NCBI GenBank assembly: GCA_025716815.1
Contig: JAIXMN010000013.1
Coordinates: 558,001-622,000, forward strand
Reading direction: 5' to 3'
Source of the DNA: Dichotomocladium elegans
Taxonomy: Eukaryota; Mucoromycota; Mucoromycetes; Mucorales; Lichtheimiaceae
Length of the DNA: 64,000 nt
Position numbers and translations under genes: made by a program. Below are positions 27,790 through 39,457 of the stretch, one piece after another. Position 1 is the stretch's first letter. Each line of letters opens with the position of its first letter. The notes beneath the pieces were generated by a model. The model made no database searches. It saw only the letters and a list, made by a program, of their open reading frames with translations, and was not told the origin of the DNA.

Positions 27790-28010
27790 CCCGTCTATGT
27801 ATAGTCAGCATGATGAAATGGTTCATCAGGCTCTTTATGTGGATGGACAGGACCATGTTGCTGATGGCGATAACTGGCCTGAACCTGTAGACGGAGTCGT
27901 TAATGAGGGCGTACACTCTCTTTAGTATGTCTATTCACACATAGGACATCTGCGTTCTATCTTGCAAGGGTAACACTGAGCTCGCTACTATGCATATCCA
28001 AAGTGAAAGG
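27790..28010 (+). repeat. M repeat module, copy c
   Basis: GATGGACAGGACCATGTTGC, TGGCGATAACTGGCCTGAACC, AATGAGGGCGTACACTCTCT and ATCTTGCAAGGGTAACACTG match the M order in copies d and e. It lies between the convergent TRM6 and PPPDE-Trx-PUL genes, so its insertion disturbed neither. Confidence 0.75.
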
Positions 28011-28413
28011 ATACAAGAGCCGTAGTCCTGGTTCTTGGACGACGAAAGCAAGTGGGTAAAATGATTGGAGGTGGTCATGTGATATAGAGTTTCGTACGCG
28101 TTCAACACTGGGCGCAGTAGTACCAAAGGCCTGGTCTGACAAGTGCATAATCAGGCGGGCGTCTCGTTCAGCTTCCGAAAACCGGTCAAGGTTTCCGTAC
28201 ATCTCTGCATGTGAATCAGGCAGAGGTACGTATTTGCTGCATAATCAAGTTCTTGATTGCCAATATAAGCGCTTCAATAACAGTTGAGTATTTGCTTTTA
28301 CTCCCATCGCTTTGCGGGTTTTTCTCTGCACCCAGAAGCCCGTCAATGATGTCCTCGCAGCGTGCAAACTTGAAAAAGTTTTCAGTAGGCGGTTGTAGCT
28401 CGAGTTTTGACAT
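28011..28413 (-). pseudogene. possible TPR-like gene fragment
   Basis: A frame from ATG 28413 (MSKLELQPPTENFFKFARCE) runs to 28216. After a shift, a second frame from 28202 continues with MYGNLDRFSEAERDARLIM, which resembles a TPR helix pair. The gap of 13 bases is too small for an intron and the frames differ by one, so this looks like a truncated or frameshifted fragment beside repeat copy M-c. The family assignment is a guess. Confidence 0.3.
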
Positions 28414-28544
28414 TCCCTGAATATGAAACTATTAAGTACCCTCCCATGATGACAACCCGTGACTTCCTCCCCGTGACATGATAAGCATCATTATGGAAAG
28501 CGCTCCTCAAAACAACGAGGGCCAAGTACAAATATATTCACATT

Positions 28545-31056
28545 TTATGCATTAACAAGCAGATTGATTTCTTGAGCAAGCGCAATTATGGATGGGGTCT
28601 TTAAGATGTTTTCTGCTTTCTTTGCCTCAATCACGCCTTTAATATCTAGTGCACCGACCAGTTCAGCGATTGACGACGTCTCTGTCGGTGCAAGAAACAA
28701 AAATTTGCTGATGGCTGCCAACAGGCGATGGACTGGGTAGTTTATGGTCAGAACCGAAAATTTCAAAAGCCTCCCATACCCAACTTACCGACTTCTTCGT
28801 CTGTTTCCTTGGCTAGAACGTCCATCACCGCACTCACAATTTCAATCTGCCAGTCATCGTCGTCTTGTTCAGCCATACCAGATAAATATCCATCGTCCTT
28901 CTCCTTCTTGAGTCGCTCTTCTGCTATCACCGTGGAACAGTTGAATGCGAGTGATGCGGCTGTTTGTCGAACTTGGCTGTCGGCAGACAAAAGGCTATTA
29001 ATCAATAATTGCGTGAGGGATGCGCGATGCGATTCTGGTAAACTTGATGTAAAATAGGTAGTCGTGAGATTATTGTGGGCAAACAGGTTACATGCCTATG
29101 CAAAAAACTGGGTGTGAGTTTTCTAACCTAGTTCAACAGGAATATCGTCGTCTTCCACTAACCACGCGTAGAGTCATGAGTATTGTCGCCTTTGAAACGG
29201 GAGTGTGCTTGTATCCGTTTTCTAAGATGCGTACAAGCTGGGAACCTGTACAAGAACAGTCATAAGACGTGAGATAAACAATTAACATGAGGATCATAAC
29301 CTACAATCTTTGGTGTAGTAATCAGACGCGGACTGGGTAAGCAGTACCGTCCGGAAGACATCAAGCAATGGGAATTGCTGATTTGACGGCAGCTTTTCGA
29401 GGCATTTATCTAATTTCTTATGGTTAGCCTTGCTAAACCCCATCAATGCAATCAACGATACTGACCGGTGAAGTCAGCCCAGTGACTGATGATAAAAGTA
29501 GATGAATTTTCTTTTTGCATGATCTTTTTACTCTCCGCAAGTACAGTTTTGTCGTATTCGTTCATGTCAATGCAATACTCTTCCAAGAATGCATTCAGCT
29601 TTCCAAAGACCATATCAACTTTTCCAGGTGTTGCATAAAGCACCGGCTTATTTGGGAGGTCGAAGATACTACGAAGTTTGACGATCTTGCGATGTGGATG
29701 GGCTACATGAATTGATATGCAAAGAGTCAGCACTTTTTTCCGAGGATATGTAATTACTGTACTTACGAGGATAAGCAGTAAACAGTAAGAGGTTCATTGA
29801 ACTCTGAAGCTCTGCAAAATTAGCTCCCTTGAATTCGGACAGCTTAAAGAATGAAATATGGGTGAAAATTGAGATGCTAGCTAAATGCCAGACCGATTGC
29901 ACTGCGTCTGCTATCATACCTTCTCGCCCTTGTGGAAAAACATAAAGGTGGGTGTTGCCCGGACACCATATTTCGCAGCTGCGTCATAAGCAACCGATGT
30001 ATCTACAATTACTCCCAAGATTTTGATTTTCGTCCCTGAGGAGTTCTTCTCTTCTACAAGACGCTCAAAATCAGGTTTGATCATCCTGCAGGGACCACAT
30101 CCGGCTGAGGTAAAAAACACCGCAGTTGCTTTGTAGGATTCGATCCACCGCTCAAGACTGGAGAGGTTTTGAGCGACTTGGATGGGTTTGGGAGTCTGAG
30201 GAGGAGCCGCAGAAAGTGCTGCGGATGAAATGTCCTGGAGCATTCCCAAAGACTCGCTTGACACGGGTGCCGGTGGTGCTGCGACCGGAGCAGGTGGTCG
30301 GGCCTGAGACTGACCAAACATACCCTCGATCATGGGAAGCATCGATTGACCAAAGGGGCTATATGTATACATGTATGCGGTTGGAATGCAGTAACAACCA
30401 CATCTTCCACTCACGTCTCCCACCGACGAAGGATCTTACGTATTGAGAAATTCAGCTGGGAGGCCGGTAATATGAGCGGGAATGCTTCTTCCGGTCAAAA
30501 ACTGACAGAGGTTCTCGGAGAAGGTGTTGCAATTGAAATCAAGTAAATGATAGCTTTCAGGGCTTCTCATCATCATGTGAGCACCTCGAGCAATGAGTTT
30601 GGCCATTCCCTTTTGTTTCCGACTTACGTGAACACGTTCCTTTGGCTTTCAATGTAATCGATAATTACTTCTTCAGGAAGATATGTTTCTCCCATGTCGA
30701 CCACCTCAAGGGGCTGTCCGTGGTGGGATCCGCCTAAGCAAAGAAACATAAAAGGTCAGCAAGGGTCCGCTTTTTATTCCTATTTATGCAGAGAGAGGTA
30801 CCCTCACGACTTTGAGAGCGTTTACATACCAGGTACACTTGTCATGATGCCTTGGCCGAAAAAGAATTCTTTGTGGTAAACTACTACCGAAGTGTGCCAA
30901 ATGCCGTCTGTAAAGCGGGGGTTGTCAGGTACAGTTATCATTTTGAGTACGTATTAGCAACCTGCCTATCTGTTTCCCTGTCAATGACATCGACATTTGC
31001 CTGGCGAGCCCCTTCGAAAGATCGTAAATGTAAAGCTTCACTTTTTCTCCAGACAT
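28545..31056 (-). CDS. PPPDE peptidase-thioredoxin-PUL domain fusion
   Basis: A three-domain protein in about nine exons. The N-terminal PPPDE (DeSI-type) domain begins [19 protein letters not shown] at 31056. It has the catalytic-type His in [20 protein letters not shown] and the Cys in [19 protein letters not shown]. This family cleaves SUMO or ubiquitin from proteins. A Pro/Ala linker follows, then a thioredoxin fold with the active-site CGPC (about 30050-30090) and the cis-Pro in [15 protein letters not shown]. The C-terminal half is an Armadillo-like PUL domain ([37 protein letters not shown]), ending at 28545. PUL domains bind Cdc48/p97, so the protein may bring an isopeptidase to Cdc48; that is inference. 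The first intron, 30908-30965, is GC-AG. I recall similar fusions from other fungi and plants, so the architecture is not unique. Confidence 0.88.
30908..30965 (-). other. GC-AG intron in the PPPDE-Trx-PUL gene
   Basis: The donor is AAACAGATAG|GCAGGT and the acceptor CTTTACAG|ACGGCA, 58 bp, phase 1. It joins LTGKQID to GIWHTSV as in PPPDE proteins. Splicing at the GT four bases later would shift the frame. Confidence 0.75.
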
Positions 31057-31731
31057 CGTTGCTAGTGGAAAGATCTCCAGAAGAAAAGTACTCTTCGGCT
31101 GAATAAGGAAGGTACACGCGTTTATCGCATTCTCCAACATGAAATTGAGTCAGTCGGAGCTTCACGGTGGATGGCTCCATCTGGCAAATTCGAAAAAAGA
31201 AAAGTCTAGCATGAATTATTATTGTCAGTATTTGGCATCTCCTGTCTTCTGTACACGAATAAAAGCAGCCATACATAAATGGGCCTTTCAAGTACATAAA
31301 GCCAAAAGATCACTCTGCTGAATATCCACTTTGACCATCGATTAAGAACGACGTGGAGCGCCACGATTTTAGAATTCGGGTATACTATTGTGAAGATACT
31401 ATATGTGTGTCCCTCAACTTCTCGGGCATTGCTTTTGAAGATTGGAATGAGCAGATCCTCATTGAAGAATAGTACTCTTCCCCCTGAACTAAATCCAACT
31501 CGGACAGGTCTCAGAAATAAGACTAAAACGAAATAAGGTTTTATAAAAAGAGTCATTGATAGTGAGAGTTAAATAACTTGTTTGGGGCAATTCGGACGAG
31601 AAGTATAGAGGAGGGAAGCAAACGTTGTATGGAGGAAACCTTGTAGTCTCGGTCCAAATGAGGAAAAAAAAATAGGTAAAGTTTCTCCGACTCCACAACT
31701 GATTCTTTTATTTGAAACCATAATTTCAACC

Positions 31732-34538
31732 ATGGCTCTAGAATCAGAAGATCTAGCCCAATCGATAAGCCGATGGTCCGCACACATCGAAGAGCAGAAG
31801 CAACGGCTCGATGCCGAAGTCCGACGTCTCAAGATCTTCCAGCAAGATTACGACGCCCTTGAGAAACAACTTCAGACGCTTCCGGACGAGACGGTCCGGC
31901 CTGCCATGGCAAGTGTGTGGTTAATCTTTGAGGAAACCATGAGATGTATATATGCATATACACACGAGATCTAAATGCCAACGATGGCCCAAGTAGATAC
32001 CTATTGGCGGTCTCGCCTTTATGCCGGGTAAACTGATCCATACAAACGAAATCACGGTTTACCTTGGCGCCAATTATTACGCTGAACGATCTGCAAAACA
32101 AGCACTGGCCATTGTGAATCGGAGACGAGAGGGTGCGTAAAGAAAATTGCAAAGCTGTTGGGAATGATATGATAACGATCGCGATGTCAAACTCTGTAGT
32201 TGTCAAAGAAAATTTGCGGCTTGTGGAGGGCCAGCTCAATAACCTCCTAGCAAAGGAAAAAACGAGTTACGGTGTCTTCCCGTCCAACGAACTCGGGGTA
32301 GGCTGATCAACTTAATTCGTAACATGGGAAGAACTGCCTGAGCTTATGACCTTTTCTCGATTCAGGTCAACGAGGAAGGTTTACCGATCATGGAGATTCG
32401 GGAAGAGTTACCAGATGAGGAACATACCCAGAAGACTGATAAGGCTGTAGAGCCTATTCGAGAGGAAGAGCTAGAAAAGGCTGAGAAGCCATTAGGAGAC
32501 GGCAAACGAACAGCTACAAAGGTGTGGGAGGAAAAAGAGTACAAGGACCTTATGGCCATGCTTCAGAAATTGGAAGAGGAGGAGGAAATGGAGGGCGAGA
32601 TGAATCGAGTTACGGCACAGGAGGAAGTGCCTGGTCGCTATAAGACAGATTCAGATGAGGATGAGGACGATAGCGATGACAATGGCGAATACTCGGACGA
32701 TCTTTATGATACTGAAATCGCTGATAACCTCTTTGATCAGTTTGACGATGATGAGGAATATGCAACACAGGGAATCGTTGAATACGAAGACGCAACTGTT
32801 TACGAAGACGAAGGTCGTCAAAAAGGTGAAGCCGGCAACGTGAAGGAAATTGTTAAAGACGAAACTTGCATTATGCAAAATGTCAGGGAAATACCACCGG
32901 AAGAAAGAAATGTAGCAGTTGCCTCGACTTCTACAGATCATAGAAAGATCGCTTCCGAACGTGAAGAACAATCTTTAAAATCAAAAAAGCCCTCTCGCTT
33001 CAAAGCGGCGCGTGAGCAAATTCGGCGAGAAGCGCAGCAAACTAAGGATGTGCCGTCATCAGATCCAGAGATGGGCCCACAGATCCCCACAGTTGAATCG
33101 TCGGGTTCGCTTAAAAAATTATCGCAGTTGAAGCCATCCTGTCAGGAACGAGTCATGGGAAAGAGTGCTCCAGACAACTCTACTGACAAAAATTCGACAA
33201 GTATTTCTGATTCAAAAGGCTCCATGGATATTGACAGCAATCGCCAAATTCCTGTCGTAGAGACTTCTGCCCCATCAAAACGGATGTCTCGGTTCAAGGC
33301 AGCTCGACAACAAGAGCGGGACGCAAAGACTGCGTCGCCTAAAGATGACAGTGTGCTAAAAGCCGACACAAATTCTCAGATGCTCCCTGAAGAAATATCC
33401 ACTCCACAAAAGAAAGTATCTCGGTTTAAACTTGCTCGACAGCAACAAACCATACCCAACAGCTTTGTTCGCGAAATACCAGCAGTGGCGACAGCAGTTC
33501 CGGTAACAGACAAGCAACCGACTAGCAAAGAAGCAGAACCATCGCTGCGGACAGCAACTTCCGAAGTTTCCAACTCTACAGAGACGGTATCACGAGTAGA
33601 GGATGCTCGCGAGCAAGATATTCCTGCTGACGGAAAAGCTTCATCGTACGTCGGGATCGGATCTGTTGAACATTCCTCAGACGGGCAGAAGACGCCAACG
33701 TCTTCAGCCAACGAAAAACATAAACGAAGGGTGACTTGGGACAAAGTGGCCACGGTTCAGGAACACGATCGCTATGCAGCACCAGCAGATGTGGCCTCAA
33801 ACACATATATAGCACCTGTCAAACAAGCTGAGAAGGTCCACGTTCCTCCGCAAACGGTCAAGAGCCCCGCTGATATTTTTAACCTCGTCCAAGCCCAGCG
33901 TCAAGTGCTAATGGATGATGGCTACCCGTCGCTGGAAACTGGCGAAGATAACTTCAAAGTGGATATGGAAGATCTTGGTCGTTCCGTCAACCTTGGCAAG
34001 CAGGAGTTGTGGCAGCTCAAAGATGAGTCTAAACAACCATTTTTCATCAAAGAAATCAAGGAGGTCAAAAAATCAAATCTACCTGTAGTACCAAAAACGA
34101 AACTGGATACCAATGTGATGCGCGGCGCCGTCATCGAGCACGATATTGAACCAGTGGATATAGAAGAAGTTGAGATTGATATGGATTTCAGAGAGGTATA
34201 TTATCGCATGCGCTTTCTTTGTCTATGTCATGTTGAGTTTTTCTCGTGTCTTTATTTTTAGGTAACATCAAGTTATCACAATATACGGAACAACTTTGTT
34301 GCTGCGATGGGCGGTTATACCTTTGAACCCAAAGATACAATTCAGGTATGGAAGACACGTGGCTCAGAGACAATCCAATCATCATTTATTGACGATACGT
34401 TACCAGGTTTTTGATGAAGAGCTCCCATTACCTTCGAAGTTGAAAGCAAAAGAGGAAGATCAGGTACCTGAGGAGAAACCGAAGAAGGTATCAAGGTTTA
34501 AAGCAGCAAGAATGGCAGCTTTTGAAAAGGAACAATGA
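31732..34538 (+). CDS. BUD27: URI1/Bud27, unconventional prefoldin RPB5 interactor
   Basis: A prefoldin-like chaperone that helps assemble RNA polymerases around Rpb5 and acts in TOR-linked control. Six exons, 31732-31908, 31997-32132, 32200-32297, 32366-34195, 34262-34345 and 34407-34538, join in phase to give 818 residues. The N-terminal prefoldin part has paired helices (AHIEEQKQRLDAEVRRL) around the beta hairpin IPIGGLAFMPGKLIHTNEIT with AERSAKQAL. An acidic region follows (residues about 225-275, Asp/Glu runs), then a long low-complexity part. The motif SRFKxAR occurs four times, near residues 347, 444, 488 and 803, the last at the C-terminus, as in the fungal Bud27 tail. The region before it (VTSSYHNIRNNFVAAMGG) is also family-like. 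The first intron is probably GC-AG. The gene is divergent from the PPPDE gene, with 675 bp between starts. Confidence 0.92.
31909..31996 (+). other. probable GC-AG intron in URI1/BUD27
   Basis: The donor is GCCATG|GCAAGT and the acceptor CCCAAGTAG|ATACCT, 88 bp, phase 0. An alternative GTGTGG donor six bases later is also in phase but would insert two residues where URI proteins have none, and it is a poor match to the donor consensus. Confidence 0.7.
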
Positions 34539-34904
34539 TTCTATGTCGTCAAATAAAGTATGTGTAATGACAAACATTCATGGCCACCTGTCTGCTGAAC
34601 TGCCATGAGATTTCCATTTATCAAACTTTGTTGGAAGCCACCGGAAAGACACATCCTCAAATGTATGGCTAACATCCTGCATGCCGTCCTCGTTTGCAGC
34701 TTCCTCTGTATGGCTACTTGCTCGTGTCATGTGAATATTATTCACATGCGTGGCTGCAGAAGATGCAATCTTCTTTACTTCTTAAGAAAGCAGCTCAAAG
34801 TAGCATATCACCCAATTCAGAAATCGTTGGACGACAACAATGAAAGCGGGATTCGCCAGAAATTTTTTCATATAATATACGCAAACCTTTTAACATTCTA
34901 ATCC

Positions 34905-35150
34905 TTGTTCTTCTATGCACATTCATCATTCTTAATTATAAATTTGATTTCTATACGGAGATGGACAGGTCCATGCTGTTGATGAACATGGCTGCCCTGG
35001 GCCTATGGGCTATGTTATTACTAAGGAGGCATTCTCTCTTTGATCTTTTTATACCTGCTTACATAATCTATCTTGCCACGGCAACTCTAACCTTGGAGCC
35101 ATGGATATTCCTAGGCGAAAGGACATAGACATTCTGATGGCAACTGAAAG
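34905..35150 (+). repeat. M repeat module, copy d
   Basis: GATGGACAGGTCCATGCTGT, TGATGAACATGGCTGCCCTG, GGCCTATGGGCTATG, GGCATTCTCTCTTTGATC and CATAATCTATCTTGCC follow the M order. A 55-codon frame (34961-35128) inside it starts MDRSMLLMNMAALGLW and is hydrophobic; other copies do not keep it open. Confidence 0.75.
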
Positions 35151-38100
35151 TAGCAATGTTTTATGCACATTAGGACCGACTTTTTTTTTGCAAATAAATA
35201 ATCCAAAGGGATTGTAGAGGATTTTTAACAGTAGGACGCATGCCTATGCGAGTAGTTACCGAGATCATCTGGAATACAGTTTACATGATGCTCAATTACG
35301 ATAAGAAAAATATCTGTAGCAATACCTATCTGATCCAACCACAGTTACCGAAGGAGAGGAGATTATACATACACCATCGATAACCCGCACAGTTAACGAT
35401 TCTAACAAGCCATGTGGGCCCTGACATTGATGAAAATCACACAAGTAAACCTCCACCAGCGGAAGTTCCACATCTATTGACTACATATTCTCGTATATGC
35501 TGATACACCCAAGCTAGTAGGTATCAATCCGTTTACAGTGTAGACTGGAAAGGGGAAGAATGGAAATAGACGAACCAATCGACATAGGCAGTGCTTATGC
35601 GCACTTGCATTCTGCCTTGTAAAAAAAAAATGGTGGGTTCGCTGCTCTGAGTTATAGGTAAGTCCAGACGAAATATATGTGCGGTACATAGAACCAATGC
35701 CCTAAGAAACATCCGCACGTCTTCACAGGTAAAGCCTCGAAAAATATTGGAAACCCAAGCGAACACAATATCTGTTTCTTATAACCGATGCGCTGTCTTT
35801 GATGGATATCGGCGACAGTTGTCAAGCGAGCCTCTATGAGTTTGCCATAAACCGTGGCTACTGCACAGAAATTGCTTGAATCATGACCATATTATACCCG
35901 TCATGGTGCACGCACTGAAAATGAAATGTATGTATACCTCATTTATTCTGGAGTGCGTATGAAAACGAAGTGAACAAAGTAGTAAAATAGAATCTCAGGA
36001 GGTCGGAAGAGGTCGATGTTAATTGGAGTTCACACAGCACCGGAACAAGAAACTTTGTACAGTATTTGGATACACTATTATTGATATCCATAAGCATTAG
36101 CCTCTGCCTCATATCAGCGGCTATTTCGAATAACAAAAAGAAAGGAGATGGACCATGCGTATTAAGTAAAGGTATTCTCATTACTACTATGTTCCGTTTA
36201 GGATGGCAACATTTGAAAGTCTTTTTATTCATACATATAATGTCATAAGCACGAACGAGAAGGATAGGGTTGGTGTTGCAGGACTATTTGCCACAGACTT
36301 GATGAAAATATCGAATTGCGTAGTCATATAGCTATCGGGTCATCTTTGGAAAGCGATAAGACTGGTACAGGCGTGGTTAACATCCTACCCTGGGACTTTC
36401 AGGGTCACTCCAGGAAATAGCAAAAGTTGGATTCGTTGTCGTGAGCATCATTGGACTCGACGACTGAGGATAGCAGGATAGATATGATTCTTTCGCTGAT
36501 GTTAGCAGCCATTTTCCCTCGCTGATCGTTTGTCATCTGGTGAGATGCAATCATGGAAAATTGTTTCGTCTGAAGACATCGCACATAAGAAACTGTGGGT
36601 GTGGTTCAGAGGTCATCGCCGTTGATGGGATGGACAGCTTTAGCTTGTTGCGTGATCGGCTGCTACGGAAGACCGATTATTGCTCTCATTTCTATCGATG
36701 TTCTCGCGGAGAACGTCAGATTTCGCCGTCGGTGCATCATGAACTTGATCATCTCGATTAGGCAAATAGCGTTATTTGCACCTTTAGGCATATTCCTTGA
36801 TATCTTTTTCAATTTTGCTTTTCGCGTTCATCTGTGGCTTTTAAGGCGGTTTCGTTCACATTCGCTCCGGCTTTTGCCCTTGGTTCTGTTCACTTCCTTC
36901 TCAGGCTTTTGCTCTTCCACTTCTTCTCGTTCGTCTCTTGCATTTGATCTTGCATTTTTTCTCGTTTTCCCTTGCTTTTGCTCTTCCGCTTACTTTACCC
37001 TTTGATTTTTCTCTAGGACTCTTGCTTCTCTTTTTTGATAGGCGTTGAACTTCCTTCTTCTCCTCGGCATTTCTTCCGCTTATTTGGTCCTTGCTCTTCT
37101 TATCCGGCTATGTATTTCTCCTACTTCCTATATTTCTTTTTTCTTGTACTTCTTCTTTTCTTCTATATGTTCTTTTTCTTTTGTTTCTTCTTAGGCTCTT
37201 GTTTTTCTTTTTGACTCATTATTTTTTGTTGTTTTCTGCTTGTTTCTTGTTTTTTTTTTTACTTCTTCTTCTACATATATGTTGTTCTCTTTTCACTTGC
37301 TCTTTTTTTCTTGCTCCTCGTTTTGCTTCGGTTTCCTTATTTGTTCTCATTGTACTTATATTTCTTTTTTCTTGTACCTTTTTTGATCCATGCTTTTATC
37401 TTTTTTTTTTACTCACGTTTTTCTTGGTTTTTTTTTGTGTTTCTTATTTTTCGTCTTGGGTTCTTGTTATTCTTGTATTTTCTCTTAGCAGTTTGCTTGT
37501 TGGAACAGGCATATATATCGTACTTCGTTCTTTGACGGCACTGATACTGTTTAATATTACCGTAGGCATAGTCGCACTTGCGTTCTTAGATTTAATATTT
37601 AGGCTTTGGAATATATACTTGTATGCTGCGGGCCGTGTGCTATGTGATGACGCATAGATCGATGGCTTATCGCAGTCTTGAGTCAAGAGAATGTCGGGCA
37701 AATCGAGGACGAAGGTAGTTTCATCAGCGAGAGAGGTGTCTTTCTTTTCCCGCGATTGTTTGGGATATGTGAGCGCGCATTGTAAAACACGAATCCTGCA
37801 GCGACGTTGATGGGGACTGCAACTGGACAAGCTGGTAATATGAACGCAGAGCTGAATGTTGTCGAATATGTCGGGCATTCTGACTAACGCCTAATCGGCC
37901 TTTGAGCCACCTTCATCTTATTCGAAGGTATCCGCCATTCCGCGGTCAAGAACAGGAACTTGCAGTTATTATGCCACCATCGGGCTCGAGCCGCAGTCTA
38001 CGCAATAAGCTGTAATTATTTCTGAAAGAGCTCCGCGCCTATAGAACTGCCTTGTTTCCGTAGAGGCTGAGCCCGTAAAGCGAAGTTTATGCTTGCTCCC

Positions 38101-38205
38101 ATCGCTTAGAGTCTTCGTCCTTAAGACAACAACGATCTGTGCTCTCCTGGATACACCCATATGCGAGAATATAAACTCGCTGCCTTTGCCCAGAAATGCG
38201 TGCTG
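35151..38205. other. gene-poor stretch including the pyrimidine tract
   Basis: No supported gene. A minus frame at 37444-37878 has balanced composition but no recognisable domain. The plus frame 37091-37657 is a product of the pyrimidine tract. Short frames at 35474-36250 show nothing. Confidence 0.4.
36790..37495. repeat. long polypyrimidine (plus strand) tract
   Basis: About 700 bp in which the plus strand is dominated by T and C, in irregular units such as TTCTT, CTTGC and TTTTTCTT. Purines are rare, especially from 37090 to 37480. It is not a simple repeat of one unit. The hydrophobic Phe/Leu/Ser-rich translation follows directly from this composition. Confidence 0.85.
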
Positions 38206-38224
38206 ACGCTCGCAACTGCGTTGG

Positions 38225-38505
38225 CAGGGTAGGACACGGACCGCCTACCGGGTGGGCGAAGGGGGGTGATGGAGAGGGAGAAAAGGGACTTTGGGATCGC
38301 CCGTACGGAGAGCCATCAAGAGTCGGTTCAGATGGCTTCTTCTGTAGCTTCCGTGAGTTCCCAGCAGCCTCCGAGCCCGCAACGTTCGGTTCAACCTCCC
38401 CAAACCAGCAACAGGCGCACACCGCACGCCCCAGGAATTCTCTACTCCGATGTTTGGGGATTGCCACGAATCTTGATAAAGTAAGATAGGTCTTATCTTC
38501 ATGAA
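38225..38505 (-). repeat. left arm of an imperfect inverted repeat
   Basis: Read on the minus strand, this starts GTGTTCATGAAGATAAGAC, then CTTTATCAAGATTCGTGG, GTGCGCCTGTTGCTGGTTTG, GGGAGGTTGAACCG, and AGCTACAGAAGAAGCCATC. The same order recurs on the plus strand at 38866-39150, with scattered differences. Confidence 0.75.
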
Positions 38506-38575
38506 CACATTCGGTGTACGTGTGTGGCCTTTTGAAATCTCTTTTTTGTTCTTGAAGCAGAAGTCAAGGATACAA

Positions 38576-38618
38576 AAAATGCCTGGTGTGTGCTTAATGG
38601 CACAACACCAGGCATTTC
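38576..38618. other. long perfect-stem hairpin
   Basis: The arm AAATGCCTGGTGT is followed about 17 bases later by its complement ACACCAGGCATTT, with further pairing (GTGC/GCAC) toward the loop. It lies between the two arms of the larger inverted repeat. Possible roles are a transcript terminator-like or cruciform structure, or the core of a small element. Confidence 0.7.
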
Positions 38619-38865
38619 GACAAGGCATATTACATGCGGATAAAATTAGTTAGTATATCTGGTCCATTACAAGTGCCATAGAAAATGAGTATAGGTACTT
38701 ACAGTAAAACCACCGCTGGGACCCCGTTGCTGTGATGATAATGATGATGATGTACAGATAGAAATCTGTCATGGTGCCGCATAGGTCACCAAACGCTCTC
38801 ATAAACGTTTGAGTGTATTGCTTGCCTTGTAGGCTGCCAACAACAAGAAAAGTACACTTCTGAGT

Positions 38866-39150
38866 GTTCATGGAGATAAGACATAACTTACTTTATCAAG
38901 ATTCGTGGTCCCCAAAGGGCTTGAGCAGAGATAGCCCCAGGCGGGCAATGTGCGACCTGTTGCTAATCTGGGGAGGCATCCCCAAACGCTGCAAGCTCGA
39001 AGATTGCTGGTACTTTCACAGAAACTACAGAAAAAGCCATCCTCCCCGGCTCATGATGACTTCCACAGGGTTCACCCTCCGTCCCATGAACTTGTCTCCC
39101 AACTCCTCGGTGCGGTGCGGTGGGGGAGAGGAGGAGCTGGAAACGGTGTA
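38866..39150 (+). repeat. right arm of an imperfect inverted repeat
   Basis: GTGTTCATGGAGATAAGACA, CTTTATCAAGATTCGTGG, TGCGACCTGTTGCTAATCTG, GGGGAGGCATCCCC and AACTACAGAAAAAGCCATC mirror the left arm. Both arms share the translated peptide LLYQDSW, so an old coding sequence may have been duplicated. Confidence 0.75.
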
Positions 39151-39457
39151 TGAAAATACAAACAGTCAGTCTAGGTGATATAGCTAGATATAGAACTAGT
39201 ACTTACGCGGAATACGCGCGAACGCGGGGAGTGCGGGAGGTGCGGAAACCACGCCGGCCATTCCCCTGCGAAGCTGGCAGTAGACGCGGCGTGGGGGAAG
39301 TAGAGATGGCGGATACGACGCGTAATGAGGTGTGGTGGCGTGACGCCGTGATGCACCAGTGTTACGGCCGGGGAAAAGAGAGGAGAAAAGAAAGGAAGGG
39401 CAGCAGAAGGAATGGAAAGCGCATGGCTCGAAGCCAGAGGCGCTATAGCTGTTGAAG

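Noticed and set aside
31206..31556. Minus frame between the PPPDE and URI1 starts
   Set aside because: It lies in the shared divergent promoter; composition is AT-driven and no domain is visible.
34605..34901. A 98-codon Cys-rich frame downstream of URI1
   Set aside because: No domain, no splice support, and it overlaps the likely 3' flank of URI1 and the start of an M copy.
37091..37657. A 188-codon, very hydrophobic frame resembling a multi-pass membrane protein
   Set aside because: It lies wholly in the pyrimidine tract; Phe, Leu, Ser and Cys codons follow from T/C composition, and there is no start context or conserved pattern.
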